A stretch of DNA of 64,000 nt from Duganella sp. sic0402. GTDB lineage: Bacteria > Pseudomonadota > Gammaproteobacteria > Burkholderiales > Burkholderiaceae_D. Each line of letters begins with the position of its first letter. Position 1 is the stretch's first letter. The notes beneath the pieces were generated by a model. That model worked only from the letters and a program-made list of their open reading frames with translations. It made no database searches and was not told the DNA's origin. Position numbers and translations under genes: made by a program. Of the stretch, positions 8,394 through 17,378 are shown one piece after another. Location of the stretch: contig NZ_JAHUWK010000002.1 of the NCBI RefSeq assembly GCF_019219065.1, positions 62,001 through 126,000 of the forward strand, read 5' to 3'.

Positions 8394-8417
8394 AAAAAAG
8401 CCGCTACATGGCGGCTT
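8394..8417 (-). terminator. Terminator of the six-tRNA array
   Basis: Hairpin AAGCCGC (8398-8404) / GCGGCTT (8411-8417), loop TACATG. Reading leftward it follows tRNA-Glu at 8434 and runs into TTTTTTG. It ends transcription of the array before the DUF2059-like gene. Confidence 0.88.
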
Positions 8418-8433
8418 GATCATTGACTTGCTT

Positions 8434-8509
8434 TGGCGTCCCCACGGGGATTCGAACCCCGGTACTCACCGTGAAAGGGTGATGTCCTAGGCCTCTAGAC
8501 GATGGGGAC
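8434..8509 (-). tRNA. tRNA-Glu(TTC)
   Basis: 76 nt with encoded CCA, anticodon TTC, identical to the other Glu copies. Last gene of the Ala-Glu-Ala-Glu-Ala-Glu array in the direction of transcription, 16 nt before the array terminator stem. Confidence 0.98.
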
Positions 8510-8542
8510 CAAGGAACTTCTTGATATTGCCTTCTACGCGAA

Positions 8543-8618
<76 letters not shown>

Positions 8619-8663
8619 CGGGCGCAGAAAACAGTGACTACTCATAACCAGCGTTGGCGAAGC

Positions 8664-8739
8664 TGGCGTCCCCACGGGGATTCGAACCCCGGTACTCACC
8701 GTGAAAGGGTGATGTCCTAGGCCTCTAGACGATGGGGAC
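8664..8739 (-). tRNA. tRNA-Glu(TTC)
   Basis: 76 nt with encoded CCA and anticodon TTC. The flanks (CCAGCGTTGGCGAAGC on one side, TGGAACTACCGTAC on the other) recur at the copy at 8892. This shows the array grew by duplication of a unit of about 229 bp. Confidence 0.98.
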
Positions 8740-8772
8740 CTTGGAACTACCGTACAACTATCCTGTGCTTGT

Positions 8773-8848
<76 letters not shown>

Positions 8849-8891
8849 TCAGGGCACAGAACATTTACTACCAGACCAGCGTTGGCGAAGC

Positions 8892-8967
8892 TGGCGTCCC
8901 CACGGGGATTCGAACCCCGGTACTCACCGTGAAAGGGTGATGTCCTAGGCCTCTAGACGATGGGGAC
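8892..8967 (-). tRNA. tRNA-Glu(TTC)
   Basis: 76 nt with encoded CCA and anticodon TTC. First Glu copy in the array by direction of transcription, 32 nt after the leading tRNA-Ala. Confidence 0.98.
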
Positions 8968-8999
8968 CCTGGAACTACCGTACTACAAACTCTGCAAAC

Positions 9000-9075
<76 letters not shown>

Positions 9076-9093
9076 GTTTGCGCGAGAGACAAG

Positions 9094-9121
9094 AGTATAG
9101 CAGAGGCGCCGTATTATGCAA
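9094..9121 (-). promoter_or_regulatory. Sigma-70 promoter of the (Ala-Glu)x3 tRNA array
   Basis: Minus strand: -35 TTGCAT (9116-9121), 16-nt spacer, -10 TATACT (9094-9099). It lies in the 85-bp gap between the gltX stop and the first tRNA-Ala. The array therefore has its own promoter, although read-through from gltX is also possible because no terminator is visible in the gap. Confidence 0.8.
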
Positions 9122-9160
9122 ATACCCTTTTGCAACTTTGCCCCTGCTTCAATGAATAAA

Positions 9161-10570
9161 TTAAAGGAACTTGGCCAGGCGCGCCACAACCGTGTCACGG
9201 CCGAAGATTTCCAGCACGGCGTCGATCGCCGGGGTCTGCAACTGGCCGGTGATAAACAGGCGCAGCGGCATGGCGATCTGCGGCATCTTCAGACCATGCG
9301 CAGCCAGCACTTCCTTGATCATGGCCGACAGCGCCGCCTTGTTCCACTCCACTGTTTTGCAGCGCTCGGCAAAATCGGCCAGCGCCGGCTTGACCGCGTC
9401 GGTGACGTGCTGGGCCAGCAGCGCGGCATCCGGTTGCGGCGCGCGGTAGAACAGCATGGCGGCGTCGGCCAGTTCGTTAACAGTATTGGTACGCTCCTTC
9501 AGCAGACCCAGCACCACCGCCAGCGACGGCGCGCCTTCGAACACTGCGCCGTTGGCCAGCAGGCGTGGCGTGGCCAGTTCTGCCAGGCGCTCGTTATCCG
9601 CCTGCTTAATATAGTGGTTATTCAGCCAGTTCAGTTTTTCGATATTGAACTGCGCGGCCGAGTTCGACAGGTGCGAACCGTCGAACCACGAGCACACCTG
9701 CTCCATCGAGAACACTTCGTCGTCGCCGTGGCTCCAGCCCAGGCGCGCCAGATAGTTCAGAATGGCTTCCGGCAGATAGCCTTCGGCCGGATATTGCATG
9801 ACGTTGACTGCGTCCTTGCGCTTGGACATCTTGGCGCCATCCGAACCCAATATCATCGGCAGGTGGCCGTACTCCGGCAGCGGCGCACCGATGGCGCGCA
9901 GAATGTTGATCTGGCGTGGCGTGTTGTTGACGTGGTCGTCGCCGCGCAGCACATGGCTGATTTCCATGTCCAGGTCGTCGATGGCCACGCAGAAGTTGTA
10001 GGTCGGCGTGCCGTCCGGACGAGCGATGACCAGATCGTCCAGCTCTTTATTACCGATGGTGATGCTGCCTTTGACGAAATCGTTCCAGGTCACGTCGCCA
10101 TCCAGCGGATTCTTGAAGCGGACCACCGGCTTGCGGCCTTCCGGAATTGCCGGCAGCGTTTTGCCTGGCTCTGGACGCCAGGTGCCATCGTAGCGCGGCT
10201 TCTGGCCGGCGGCGGCGGCGCGGTCGCGCATTTCCTGCACTTCTTCCGGCGACGAGTAGCAATGGTAGGCGGTGCCGGCTTCCAGCATCTGCGCCACCAC
10301 TTCGCGATAGCGGTCCATGCGCTGCATCTGGTAGAACGGACCTTCGTCGTGATTCAGGCCCAGCCAGGCCATGCCTTCGATAATAGCCTGCACGGCTTCC
10401 GGGGTCGAGCGCTCCAGGTCGGTATCTTCAATGCGCAGCACGAAGGTGCCGCCGAAGTGACGGGCGAAGGCCCAGGAATACAGCGCCGTACGGGCGCCGC
10501 CGAGGTGGAGGTAGCCGGTCGGGCTCGGTGCAAAACGGGTGCGGACTGGCTTGGCTGGTGCGTTGGTCAT
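9161..10570 (-). CDS. gltX: Glutamyl-tRNA synthetase
   Basis: 469 residues, normal length for bacterial GluRS. The class I signature [17 protein letters not shown] (HIGH-like HLGG at 22-25) and the KMSKR loop ([11 protein letters not shown]) are intact, and the C-terminal anticodon-binding helical region is complete. It charges tRNA-Glu with glutamate in the cytoplasm. Three of the window's five tRNA-Glu genes lie immediately downstream on the same strand, 85 bp away. Enzyme and substrate genes are thus adjacent and could be partly co-transcribed. The charged product also feeds tetrapyrrole synthesis. Confidence 0.98.
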   Translation of the reverse strand: MTNAPAKPVRTRFAPSPTGYLHLGGARTALYSWAFARHFGGTFVLRIEDTDLERSTPEAVQAIIEGMAWLGLNHDEGPFYQMQRMDRYREVVAQMLEAGTAYHCYSSPEEVQEMRDRAAAAGQKPRYDGTWRPEPGKTLPAIPEGRKPVVRFKNPLDGDVTWNDFVKGSITIGNKELDDLVIARPDGTPTYNFCVAIDDLDMEISHVLRGDDHVNNTPRQINILRAIGAPLPEYGHLPMILGSDGAKMSKRKDAVNVMQYPAEGYLPEAILNYLARLGWSHGDDEVFSMEQVCSWFDGSHLSNSAAQFNIEKLNWLNNHYIKQADNERLAELATPRLLANGAVFEGAPSLAVVLGLLKERTNTVNELADAAMLFYRAPQPDAALLAQHVTDAVKPALADFAERCKTVEWNKAALSAMIKEVLAAHGLKMPQIAMPLRLFITGQLQTPAIDAVLEIFGRDTVVARLAKFL

Positions 10571-10598
10571 CGGAGTGAAAGCTGAGATATAAAAGCAG

Positions 10599-11006
10599 CT
10601 ATTTTACCGCGTCGGCGGCTGCTTGGCGCTCAAAGCTGGCGCGGTACTGCGCGTGGGCGTCGGCGCGGGTGTTCATCTCGAACAGCAGGCCGCCGGGCGC
10701 TTCGCAGAAAAAGCGCGAGCCGCGCTCGTGATGAAACATGCCGGTCTTCATGGTGACGCCCTGCGTTTGCAGATGCTGATACAGCTCGCTTACCGCCTCC
10801 ACCGACGGCAGCTCGAAACCAAGGTGGAAGTTGTGCGGCCAGGCCACGGTGTGGTCTTTGGCCTCAATGACGATGTCGAAGCCCGCGCGCTTGAGCATGG
10901 CGGCGGCGGGACTGATGAATTCCAGCGAGCAGCCGAGATGCTGCACAAAGAAGTTGGCGGTGGCGCGTACATCGCTCGAAGGAAAGCTGAGATGGTTGAA
11001 TTTCAT
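10599..11006 (-). CDS. VOC-superfamily (glyoxalase-like) protein
   Basis: 135 residues forming one vicinal-oxygen-chelate domain: [21 protein letters not shown] at the start, a central [19 protein letters not shown], and [11 protein letters not shown] at the end. VOC proteins use a bivalent metal and act as lyases, dioxygenases or drug-binding resistance proteins. The three likely metal ligands are His5, His62 (in NFHLGF) and the Glu in LLFEMN. Substrate unknown. It reads in the same direction as gltX, 28 bp upstream of it, but a functional link is not evident. A TTACTCCTG-type ribosome-binding region precedes the start. Confidence 0.88.
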   Translation of the reverse strand: MKFNHLSFPSSDVRATANFFVQHLGCSLEFISPAAAMLKRAGFDIVIEAKDHTVAWPHNFHLGFELPSVEAVSELYQHLQTQGVTMKTGMFHHERGSRFFCEAPGGLLFEMNTRADAHAQYRASFERQAAADAVK

Positions 11007-11164
11007 GGTCTTACTCCTGTTGGTGAAGCCATCAGAATAAGACCAGCCCCAGCTGCCATCAACTCGCTTTCCCTCGGCGAAAAATCCTTTCCCCTCAATG
11101 ACTTATGACCACCAACGCCATATTGCTCGCATTTATCAAGCGGCCTGCTTGAAATAAAGCGCCG

Positions 11165-11246
11165 TCGTCCCGGCGAAAGCCGGGACCTATGCTGAATTTG
11201 CCTGGCATACGCTCTATGGATTCCCGCTTTCGCGGGAATGACGGTG
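11165..11246. repeat. REP-like palindromic intergenic repeat
   Basis: Two GC-rich palindromes: CCCGGCGAAAGCCGGG (about 11169-11184) and TTCCCGCTTTCGCGGGAA (about 11221-11238), in inverted flanking context GTCGTCCCGG ... GGGAATGACGG. This is the familiar betaproteobacterial REP/BIME-type element. One frame reads HSRESGNP, a common false-protein signature. It lies in the 248-bp gap between the VOC gene and the DSD1-type gene, where the hairpins may also stop transcription. Confidence 0.8.
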
Positions 11247-11254
11247 GTTGAGTA

Positions 11255-12364
11255 TTACCAGCCGCTGAAGCGCGGCCACACCTTCATCTCGCCGCCTTTT
11301 TGCGGGATCACATGATACTGGCCGTGCTGTGCGCCGGTTGCGCAAGCGTGATTTGGCAGAATGCGCAGGCTGCTGCCCACCGGGAACAGCTGGCTGATGT
11401 CGCCCTCGCCCGTCCATTGCAGCACGCCGTGTTCCTGATTCGCCTTGCCGAAACAGAGGCCGTCAACCGGCTTGCCGTCGGCGTCGCAGACCAGCCCGTA
11501 GCCATGGCTTTGATGGCCAAGGTCGCGGCTCATTGCCATCCAGCCGCCGTCGGTGATCACCCAGCCCTTGCCGGTCTGGTGGCCGATCACGGTGCACAGC
11601 AGGCTGAGCGCCACGTCGTCCGCCGTGCAGACGCCAACATCGGCCATCACCATGTCACAGAAAACGTAGACGCCGGCGCGTACTTCAGTCACGCCGTCCA
11701 GGTGCTGCGCGCTCAGCGCGGTTGGCGTGGAGCCGACGCTGACCACATCGCACGCATGCCCGGCGGCGCGCAGCGCTTCGGCAGCGGCCACGCAGCGCGA
11801 GCGTTCCTGCTCCGCCATGGCCGCCAATGCTTCCGGCGTGTTCAAGTCATACGAGGCGCCGGCGTGCGTCATCACGCCCTTGAGGCGGGCGCCGCCTTGC
11901 AGCGCGGCTGCGATCTGCAACAGCACAGGATCGCCCGGCTTGACGCCTGAGCGATGGCCATCGGTATCGATTTCGATCAGCACCGCATAGCAGACGCCAT
12001 GCTCCGCGCCATGGCGCGCCACCTGCTCTGCCATCGCCGCCGACTCCACCAGCAGCGTCAGGCGAAGGCCGGCACGGATCAGCCGCAGCGCGTGATCGAG
12101 CTTGTTTGGCACGATGGCCACGGCATACAGAATATCTTCCACGCCGGCGCGGAAGAATTCCTCCGCCTCTTTCAGCGTGGACACCGTGATGCCGCGCGCG
12201 CCCGCCGCCATCTGCCGCCGCACTACTTCCAGGCATTTGCTGGTTTTCACATGCGGCCGGAACGCCACGCCCAGCTGATGCATGCGATTCTGCATGCGCT
12301 CGATGTTACGCTGCATGCGTCCCTCATCCAGCAACAGCGCCGGCGTCTCCAGATTGTGATGCAT
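11255..12364 (-). CDS. DSD1-family PLP enzyme (D-serine / D-threonine / 3-hydroxyaspartate lyase type)
   Basis: 369 residues, fold-type III (alanine-racemase-like). The N-terminal barrel carries the PLP lysine Lys40 (FRPHVKTSK). The C-terminal domain ends with ILPNHACATGAQ, giving His339-x-Cys341, the zinc site of eukaryotic-type D-serine dehydratase and D-threo-3-hydroxyaspartate dehydratase. D-threonine aldolase and beta-hydroxyaspartate aldolase (BhcC) share this architecture, so the exact reaction cannot be read from sequence. It diverges across 61 bp from an ornithine-cyclodeaminase-family gene, the family that contains iminosuccinate reductase BhcD. This suggests a joint role in amino- or hydroxyamino-acid turnover. 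Confidence 0.85.
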   Translation of the reverse strand: MHHNLETPALLLDEGRMQRNIERMQNRMHQLGVAFRPHVKTSKCLEVVRRQMAAGARGITVSTLKEAEEFFRAGVEDILYAVAIVPNKLDHALRLIRAGLRLTLLVESAAMAEQVARHGAEHGVCYAVLIEIDTDGHRSGVKPGDPVLLQIAAALQGGARLKGVMTHAGASYDLNTPEALAAMAEQERSRCVAAAEALRAAGHACDVVSVGSTPTALSAQHLDGVTEVRAGVYVFCDMVMADVGVCTADDVALSLLCTVIGHQTGKGWVITDGGWMAMSRDLGHQSHGYGLVCDADGKPVDGLCFGKANQEHGVLQWTGEGDISQLFPVGSSLRILPNHACATGAQHGQYHVIPQKGGEMKVWPRFSGW

Positions 12365-12425
12365 GACTTGCTCCGCAAATATCGATACAATACATTCTAT
12401 CCAATTTTAGACAAATAAGCCAATC

Positions 12426-13415
12426 ATGCCTCATCATGCCCAACTTTTACTGCTGGACCGCGATGCGATCGCCGGCCTGCTGACACCTGCGATTGCACTC
12501 GAAGCAGTGAGCACCGCATTCACACTGCGGGGCTCGGACCAGGGCCGCATCTTCCCGGTGGTGCGCGAGGCGCTGGCCACTGGCGGCGTGTTCGGCATCA
12601 AATCCGGCGATGTCGCCTCGCGCGATCTGCTGGGCTTCAAGGCGGCGGGCTTCTGGCCCAGCAACCGCGAGCTGGGCGGAGAGCCGCATCAGGCCACGGT
12701 TATATTATTCGATCCGGCCACAGGGCGGCCGCGCGCCATCCTTGACGGCAACGCCATCACCACCGTGCGCACTGCGGCCGCCGGTGAACTTGGCTTGCGC
12801 ACGCTGGCGAGGCAGGACAGCGCATCCGTCTGCGTATTCGGCACTGGCGTGCAAGCCAGCGCGCAATTGGCGGCGGCATTGCGCGCCCTGCCCTCGCTGC
12901 GCGAAGCGCGCTATATCACACGCACCGGGCAGCCGGACGAGAACTTTGCAGCGCGCTACGCGGCGCTCGGCGCGCCGCACTGCACGCTGATCCACGCAGC
13001 CGATGCCGATGCGGCGGTGACCGCCAGCGATATCGTGATTACCGCGACGCCAGCGCGCGGACCGCTGTTCAGCGCCAGCGCCGTGCGCCCCGGCACGCAC
13101 CTCAACTGCGTCGGCGCGGATACATGCGGCAAGCGCGAGCTGCCGGACGGCCTGTTACAGCGGGCGCAGGTGGTGGTGGACGATCAGACGCAGGCCAGCG
13201 CACTGGGCGAAATGCAATGGGCAAACGGTGTCGCTTGCATACAGCTCGGCCAACTGCTGACCGGCCGCACGGCATTCGCGCGCGCCGCCGGCGACATCAC
13301 CGTATTCGACATGACCGGCCTGGCGCTGCAAGATCTGGTATTGGGAGAGTATCTGGAGAAGGCCGCGCGCCGCGCTGGCGTGGGCCTGAGCATCCCCTGG
13401 CCCTGGCAGGCTTAG
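12426..13415 (+). CDS. Ornithine cyclodeaminase / mu-crystallin family dehydrogenase
   Basis: 329 residues. The N-terminal substrate domain contains EALATGGVFGIKSG and a TTVRTAAAGELGLRTLAR helix. The Rossmann core has SVCVFGTGVQASAQ, an NAD(P)-binding GxGxxA variant. The family includes ornithine cyclodeaminase, alanine dehydrogenase, ketimine reductase and iminosuccinate reductase. It is divergently paired with the DSD1-type gene at 12364. The 3' end overlaps the convergent TetR gene by 4 nt (TTAG). The substrate is undecided. Reduction of an imine formed by the neighbouring PLP enzyme or a partner is a reasonable hypothesis, not shown by the sequence. Confidence 0.87.
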   Translation: MPHHAQLLLLDRDAIAGLLTPAIALEAVSTAFTLRGSDQGRIFPVVREALATGGVFGIKSGDVASRDLLGFKAAGFWPSNRELGGEPHQATVILFDPATGRPRAILDGNAITTVRTAAAGELGLRTLARQDSASVCVFGTGVQASAQLAAALRALPSLREARYITRTGQPDENFAARYAALGAPHCTLIHAADADAAVTASDIVITATPARGPLFSASAVRPGTHLNCVGADTCGKRELPDGLLQRAQVVVDDQTQASALGEMQWANGVACIQLGQLLTGRTAFARAAGDITVFDMTGLALQDLVLGEYLEKAARRAGVGLSIPWPWQA

Positions 13416-14023
13416 GCCTCCAGGTAGCCGAAGGCGGCGGCGCGGACGCGGCGCGCCAGGTCGTCCGCATCGCGTTCGCCACGCTGGCCGGCGGCGTCCA
13501 CCATCGCGCGGATGATGGCCAGCAGGTCGGCGGCGGCAAGCGCGCGGCGGGCTGAATCGCGCAGCTGCGGCGGCGCATCCGGCTTGTCCAGCACGATCAG
13601 CAGCAGCTCGCTGAAACTATGCGCGCCATCCTTGGCCGCGCGGATGTGCGGACGTTCTTCTTCCTGATCGAGCAGGCGCGCCAGCTGCGGGCGGCTTAGC
13701 TGCTGCTGCGCCGCCACGGCGATGAAGGCTGCCAGCGCCTCGCGCCATGACGGCAGCGCGGCAGCCGCTGCGGCAGCCGCGTGCGCGCTGGCTTCCTCGC
13801 GTATCAGCAAGGCCAGTGTCAACGCATCTTTATTGGGGAAATATTGGTACAGCGTGCCGATGCTCGCGCCAGCGCGCTGGGCAACGGCATTGGTATTGAA
13901 GCCTTCCAGTCCGCCCTCCTCCAGCACCAGCGCCGCCGCTTCCAGCAGCGCTTCCACCGTATGCGTGGAGCGGCGCTGGCGCGGCGCCTTGCGTACGCCG
14001 AGGACGGCGGACTGCCGGGACAT
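13412..14023 (-). CDS. TetR-family transcriptional regulator
   Basis: 203 residues from MSRQSAVLGVRK. The helix-turn-helix is typical: TVEALLEAAALVLEEGG, then NTNAVAQRAGASIGTLYQYF with PNKDAL. The C-terminal helical ligand/dimer domain is Ala-rich (AHAAAAAAAALP). The start codon overlaps the stop of the upstream mrp gene (TGATG, 1 nt shared), so the two are translationally coupled. A regulator fused in this way to a housekeeping Fe-S carrier gene is unexpected. The target is unknown, and no export or efflux gene is adjacent. Confidence 0.9.
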   Translation of the reverse strand: MSRQSAVLGVRKAPRQRRSTHTVEALLEAAALVLEEGGLEGFNTNAVAQRAGASIGTLYQYFPNKDALTLALLIREEASAHAAAAAAAALPSWREALAAFIAVAAQQQLSRPQLARLLDQEEERPHIRAAKDGAHSFSELLLIVLDKPDAPPQLRDSARRALAAADLLAIIRAMVDAAGQRGERDADDLARRVRAAAFGYLEA

Positions 14024-15111
14024 CAGTCGTTTTTGACGACGATGGTCGGGAACTTGCTGGTCATATCCTTGGCTTTGTCGGACACCTGGATAGCCACCTT
14101 GCGGGCAATCGCCTTGTAGATCGCGGCGACCTGGCCATCCGGATCGGCCACCACGGTCGGCTTGCCGGCGTCGGCCTGCTCGCGGATCGCCATGGTCAGC
14201 GGCAGCGCGCCGAGGAAGTCCACATTGAAATCCTTGCACATCTTCTCGCCACCGCCGTGGCCGAAGATTTCTTCAGCGTGGCCGCAGTTGGTACAGATAT
14301 GCACGCTCATGTTTTCCACGATGCCGAGGATAGGGATGCCGACTTTCTCGAACATCTTCAGGCCCTTGCGCGCGTCCAGCAGTGCGATGTCCTGCGGCGT
14401 GGTGACGATCACGGCGCCGGTGACCGGCACTTTTTGCGACAGGGTCAGCTGGATATCGCCGGTGCCTGGCGGCATGTCGACGATCAGATAATCCAGGTCG
14501 CGCCAGTTGGTCTGCTCCAGCAGCTGTTGCAGGGCCTGGGTGACCATCGGGCCGCGCCACACCATCGGCTCGTCCGGATCGATCAGGAAGCCGATCGAGG
14601 ACACCTGCACGCCGTAGTTCTCCAGCGGCTCCATCGATTTGCCATCCTTGGTGATCGGGCGGCCTTTGACACCCAGCATCATCGGCTGCGATGGGCCATA
14701 GATGTCGGCGTCCAGCAGGCCGACCGACGCGCCTTCAGCGGCCAGCGCCAGCGCCAGGTTGACGGCGGTGGTGGATTTGCCCACGCCGCCCTTGCCCGAG
14801 GCAACCGCGATGATGTTCTTCACGTTCACCATCGGCTTCAGGCCGCGCTGCACGGTGTGCGCAATAATCTTGCTGAACACGCTGACACTGATATTGCCCA
14901 CGCCGGGCAGGGTTTTCAGGCCGGCAATCACGCTGTTGCGGATGGCATCGATCTGGCTTTTGGCTGGGTAGCCCAGTTCGATGTCCAGCGAAATATCGCT
15001 GCCATCGACCTTGAGATTCTTGATAGCCTTGCCACTGACGAAATCCTTCGTTGTGTTTGGGTCAACAATTTTCGACAGGGCGGCCTTGACGTCTTCTACT
15101 GCGATGCTCAT
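14023..15111 (-). CDS. apbC: Mrp/ApbC/NBP35-type Fe-S cluster carrier ATPase
   Basis: 362 residues. An N-terminal MIP18 (DUF59) domain (residues 1-90) is followed by a ParA-like P-loop ATPase with ASGKGGVGKST (deviant Walker A), DADIYGPSQP and the CTNCGH CxxC motif that holds a bridging 4Fe-4S cluster in the dimer. It delivers iron-sulfur clusters to apo-proteins in the cytoplasm. The start MSIAVEDVKAAL at 15111 is at the normal family N-terminus. The open frame continues upstream only as the antisense of metG. It diverges from metG across 99 bp, a common beta/gammaproteobacterial neighbourhood, and runs into the TetR gene. Confidence 0.95.
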   Translation of the reverse strand: MSIAVEDVKAALSKIVDPNTTKDFVSGKAIKNLKVDGSDISLDIELGYPAKSQIDAIRNSVIAGLKTLPGVGNISVSVFSKIIAHTVQRGLKPMVNVKNIIAVASGKGGVGKSTTAVNLALALAAEGASVGLLDADIYGPSQPMMLGVKGRPITKDGKSMEPLENYGVQVSSIGFLIDPDEPMVWRGPMVTQALQQLLEQTNWRDLDYLIVDMPPGTGDIQLTLSQKVPVTGAVIVTTPQDIALLDARKGLKMFEKVGIPILGIVENMSVHICTNCGHAEEIFGHGGGEKMCKDFNVDFLGALPLTMAIREQADAGKPTVVADPDGQVAAIYKAIARKVAIQVSDKAKDMTSKFPTIVVKND

Positions 15112-15170
15112 GTAACTCTCCGATAAATATGCCGTCATTCTAGCGCAAGCTGCGCAAGTGCCGCATCCGC

Positions 15171-15179
15171 TGTTAAAAT
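15171..15179 (+). promoter_or_regulatory. Extended -10 element of the metG promoter
   Basis: TGTTAAAAT, an extended -10 (TGn plus TAAAAT), lies 32 nt before the metG start at 15211. An upstream in-frame ATG at 15178 overlaps this element, so it would fall at or before the transcript start. This supports the downstream start. Confidence 0.6.
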
Positions 15180-15210
15180 GCCCCTTTTCCACCCACAAAG
15201 TGCAACAACC

Positions 15211-17370
15211 ATGACTCGCAAGCTGTTCGTCACCACTGCCCTGCCCTACGCTAACGCCGCTTTCCATATTGGCCACATGATGGAGTACATCCAGGCCGAC
15301 ATCTGGGTACGGTTCCAGCGAATGCAGCGCGACAACGGTGCTGCGCGCGAAGTGCACTTTGTCGGCGCCGACGACACCCACGGCACGCCGATCATGATCG
15401 CTGCCGAGAAGGAAGGCATCACGCCACAGGAATTCGTGGCCAAGATCGCCGCTGGCCGCGCCCAGTACCTGGACGGCTTCCACATCGCTTTCGATAACTG
15501 GTACTCGACCGATTCGCCGGAAAACGTCGAACTGTCGCAAGGCATCTACCGCAAGCTGCGCGATGCCGGCCTGATTCAGACCAAGACCGTGGACCGCTTC
15601 TTCGACCCGGTCAAAGGCATGTTCCTGGCCGACCGCAACATCAAGGGCGAATGCCCGAAATGCGGCGCCAAGGACCAGTACGGCGACAACTGCGAAGTGT
15701 GCGGCGCGGCTTATCAGCCAACCGACCTGGTGAACCCGTTCTCGGTATTCACCAACGCCACGCCGGTGCTGAAGCCGTCGGAGCAGTATTTCTTCAAGCT
15801 GTCGGACAAGCGCTGCTACGAATTCCTGCGCGACTGGCTGAACACGCCTGGCCGCTTGCAGCCGGAAATGGTCAACAAAGTCTCCGAATGGCTGGGCGAA
15901 GCCGGCGAAAAGCTGGCCGACTGGGATATTTCGCGCGACGCGCCCTACTTCGGCATCCCGATTCCTGACGCACCGGGCAAATACTTCTACGTCTGGCTGG
16001 ACGCGCCGGTCGGCTACCTGGCTTCGCTGAAAAACTACTTCAGCAAAAAAGGCCTGGACTACGACGCCTTCCTGCGCGATTCCAACACCGAGCAGATCCA
16101 CTTCATCGGCAAGGACATCGTCTCCTTCCACCTGCTGTTCTGGCCGGCCATGCTGAAGTTTGCCGATCACCCGACCATCGACCGCATGCGCGTGGCGGTG
16201 CACGGCCACCTGACCGTCAACAACGAAAAAATGTCCAAGTCGCGCGGCACCGGCATCTCGCCGCTGCGCTACCTGAACCTGGGCATGAATCCGGAATGGC
16301 TGCGTTACTACATCGCCTTCAAGCTGAACTCCAAGGTGGAAGACCTGGACTTCACCGGCGAAGACTTCGTCGCACGCGTCAACTCGGACCTGATCGGCAA
16401 ATACGTCAACATCGCTTCGCGTTGCGCCGGTTTCATCGCCAAGAAATTTGACGGCAAGCTGGCCGCCAGCCTGTCCGACAATGCGCAAGCCTGGATCAAG
16501 CGCGCGCTGGTGACGGCTGAAGGCGTCGAGCGTCAGGCCAATATCGCCGCCAATTTCGAGGCGCGCGAATTCGGCAAGGCGCTGCGCGAGATCATGGAAA
16601 TCGCCGACATCACCAACCAGTACGTCGACGAGAACAAGCCGTGGATCCTGGCCAAGGATGAATCGAAAGTGGCCGAGCTGCACGACGTGTGCACCACCGC
16701 GCTGATCCTGTTCCGCCAGCTGACGCTGCTGCTGTCGCCGGTGCTGCCGGGCGTGGCCGCCAACGTCGCCAAGTTCCTCAACGACGAGCAACTGGTGTGG
16801 ACCGATACCGATGTCGCCAGCGGCGTGGTGTCGAGCGCCATGCTGGGCCGTACCATCGGCGCCTACGCCCACCTGATGACACGCGTTGACGCCAAGATGA
16901 TCGAAGACCTGTTCGACGCGCCGTCGTCCCAGCCTGCCGCTGCACCAGCCGTCAAGGCCGAGAAGCCGGCCAAGGCCAAGACCGCACCGGCCGTCGCCGT
17001 GACCGAAACCGGCATCGAAGTGATGGCGCCGGAAATCACCGTGGACGACTTCTTCAAGGTCGACCTGCGCATCGCCAAAATCGTCAACTGTGAACATGTC
17101 GAAGGCTCGGACAAGCTGCTGCGCCTGACGCTGGATGCCGGCGAAGGCCGCCACCGCAACGTCTTCTCCGGCATCAAGTCGATGTACCAGCCGGAAGACC
17201 TGATCGGCAAGCTGACCGTGCTGGTGGCCAATCTGGCGCCGCGCAAGATGAAGTTCGGCGTTTCGGAAGGCATGGTCATGGCCGCATCGGCTGCCGATGA
17301 GAAAGCCAATCCAGGCATCTACATCCTGAATCCATGGCCGGGCGCCGAGCCGGGCATGCGCATTCGTTAA
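15211..17370 (+). CDS. metG: Methionyl-tRNA synthetase
   Basis: 719 residues, the long dimeric form. It shows the HIGH box (FHIGHMMEY), a zinc knuckle with two CxxC pairs (CPKCGAK ... CEVCG), and the KMSKS loop ([12 protein letters not shown]). After an Ala/Lys-rich linker near residue 575 comes a C-terminal tRNA-binding domain of the Arc1p/EMAPII type ([20 protein letters not shown]). It attaches methionine to initiator and elongator tRNA-Met. The start [15 protein letters not shown] is chosen because an upstream in-frame ATG (15178) overlaps the promoter. A GNAT acetyltransferase follows 8 nt after the stop. Confidence 0.98.
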   Translation: MTRKLFVTTALPYANAAFHIGHMMEYIQADIWVRFQRMQRDNGAAREVHFVGADDTHGTPIMIAAEKEGITPQEFVAKIAAGRAQYLDGFHIAFDNWYSTDSPENVELSQGIYRKLRDAGLIQTKTVDRFFDPVKGMFLADRNIKGECPKCGAKDQYGDNCEVCGAAYQPTDLVNPFSVFTNATPVLKPSEQYFFKLSDKRCYEFLRDWLNTPGRLQPEMVNKVSEWLGEAGEKLADWDISRDAPYFGIPIPDAPGKYFYVWLDAPVGYLASLKNYFSKKGLDYDAFLRDSNTEQIHFIGKDIVSFHLLFWPAMLKFADHPTIDRMRVAVHGHLTVNNEKMSKSRGTGISPLRYLNLGMNPEWLRYYIAFKLNSKVEDLDFTGEDFVARVNSDLIGKYVNIASRCAGFIAKKFDGKLAASLSDNAQAWIKRALVTAEGVERQANIAANFEAREFGKALREIMEIADITNQYVDENKPWILAKDESKVAELHDVCTTALILFRQLTLLLSPVLPGVAANVAKFLNDEQLVWTDTDVASGVVSSAMLGRTIGAYAHLMTRVDAKMIEDLFDAPSSQPAAAPAVKAEKPAKAKTAPAVAVTETGIEVMAPEITVDDFFKVDLRIAKIVNCEHVEGSDKLLRLTLDAGEGRHRNVFSGIKSMYQPEDLIGKLTVLVANLAPRKMKFGVSEGMVMAASAADEKANPGIYILNPWPGAEPGMRIR

Positions 17371-17378
17371 GGACCGGC

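Noticed and set aside
6742..8433. Genomic island or prophage remnant at tRNA-Glu
   Set aside because: No integrase, no attachment-site half-repeat beyond the complete tRNA copies, and no phage genes; kept only as a possible recombination insert.
11214..11417. Small protein of 67 codons on the minus strand ending in an HSRESGNP sequence
   Set aside because: HSRESGNP is the usual false translation of a REP-like palindrome; the rest overlaps the DSD1-type gene.
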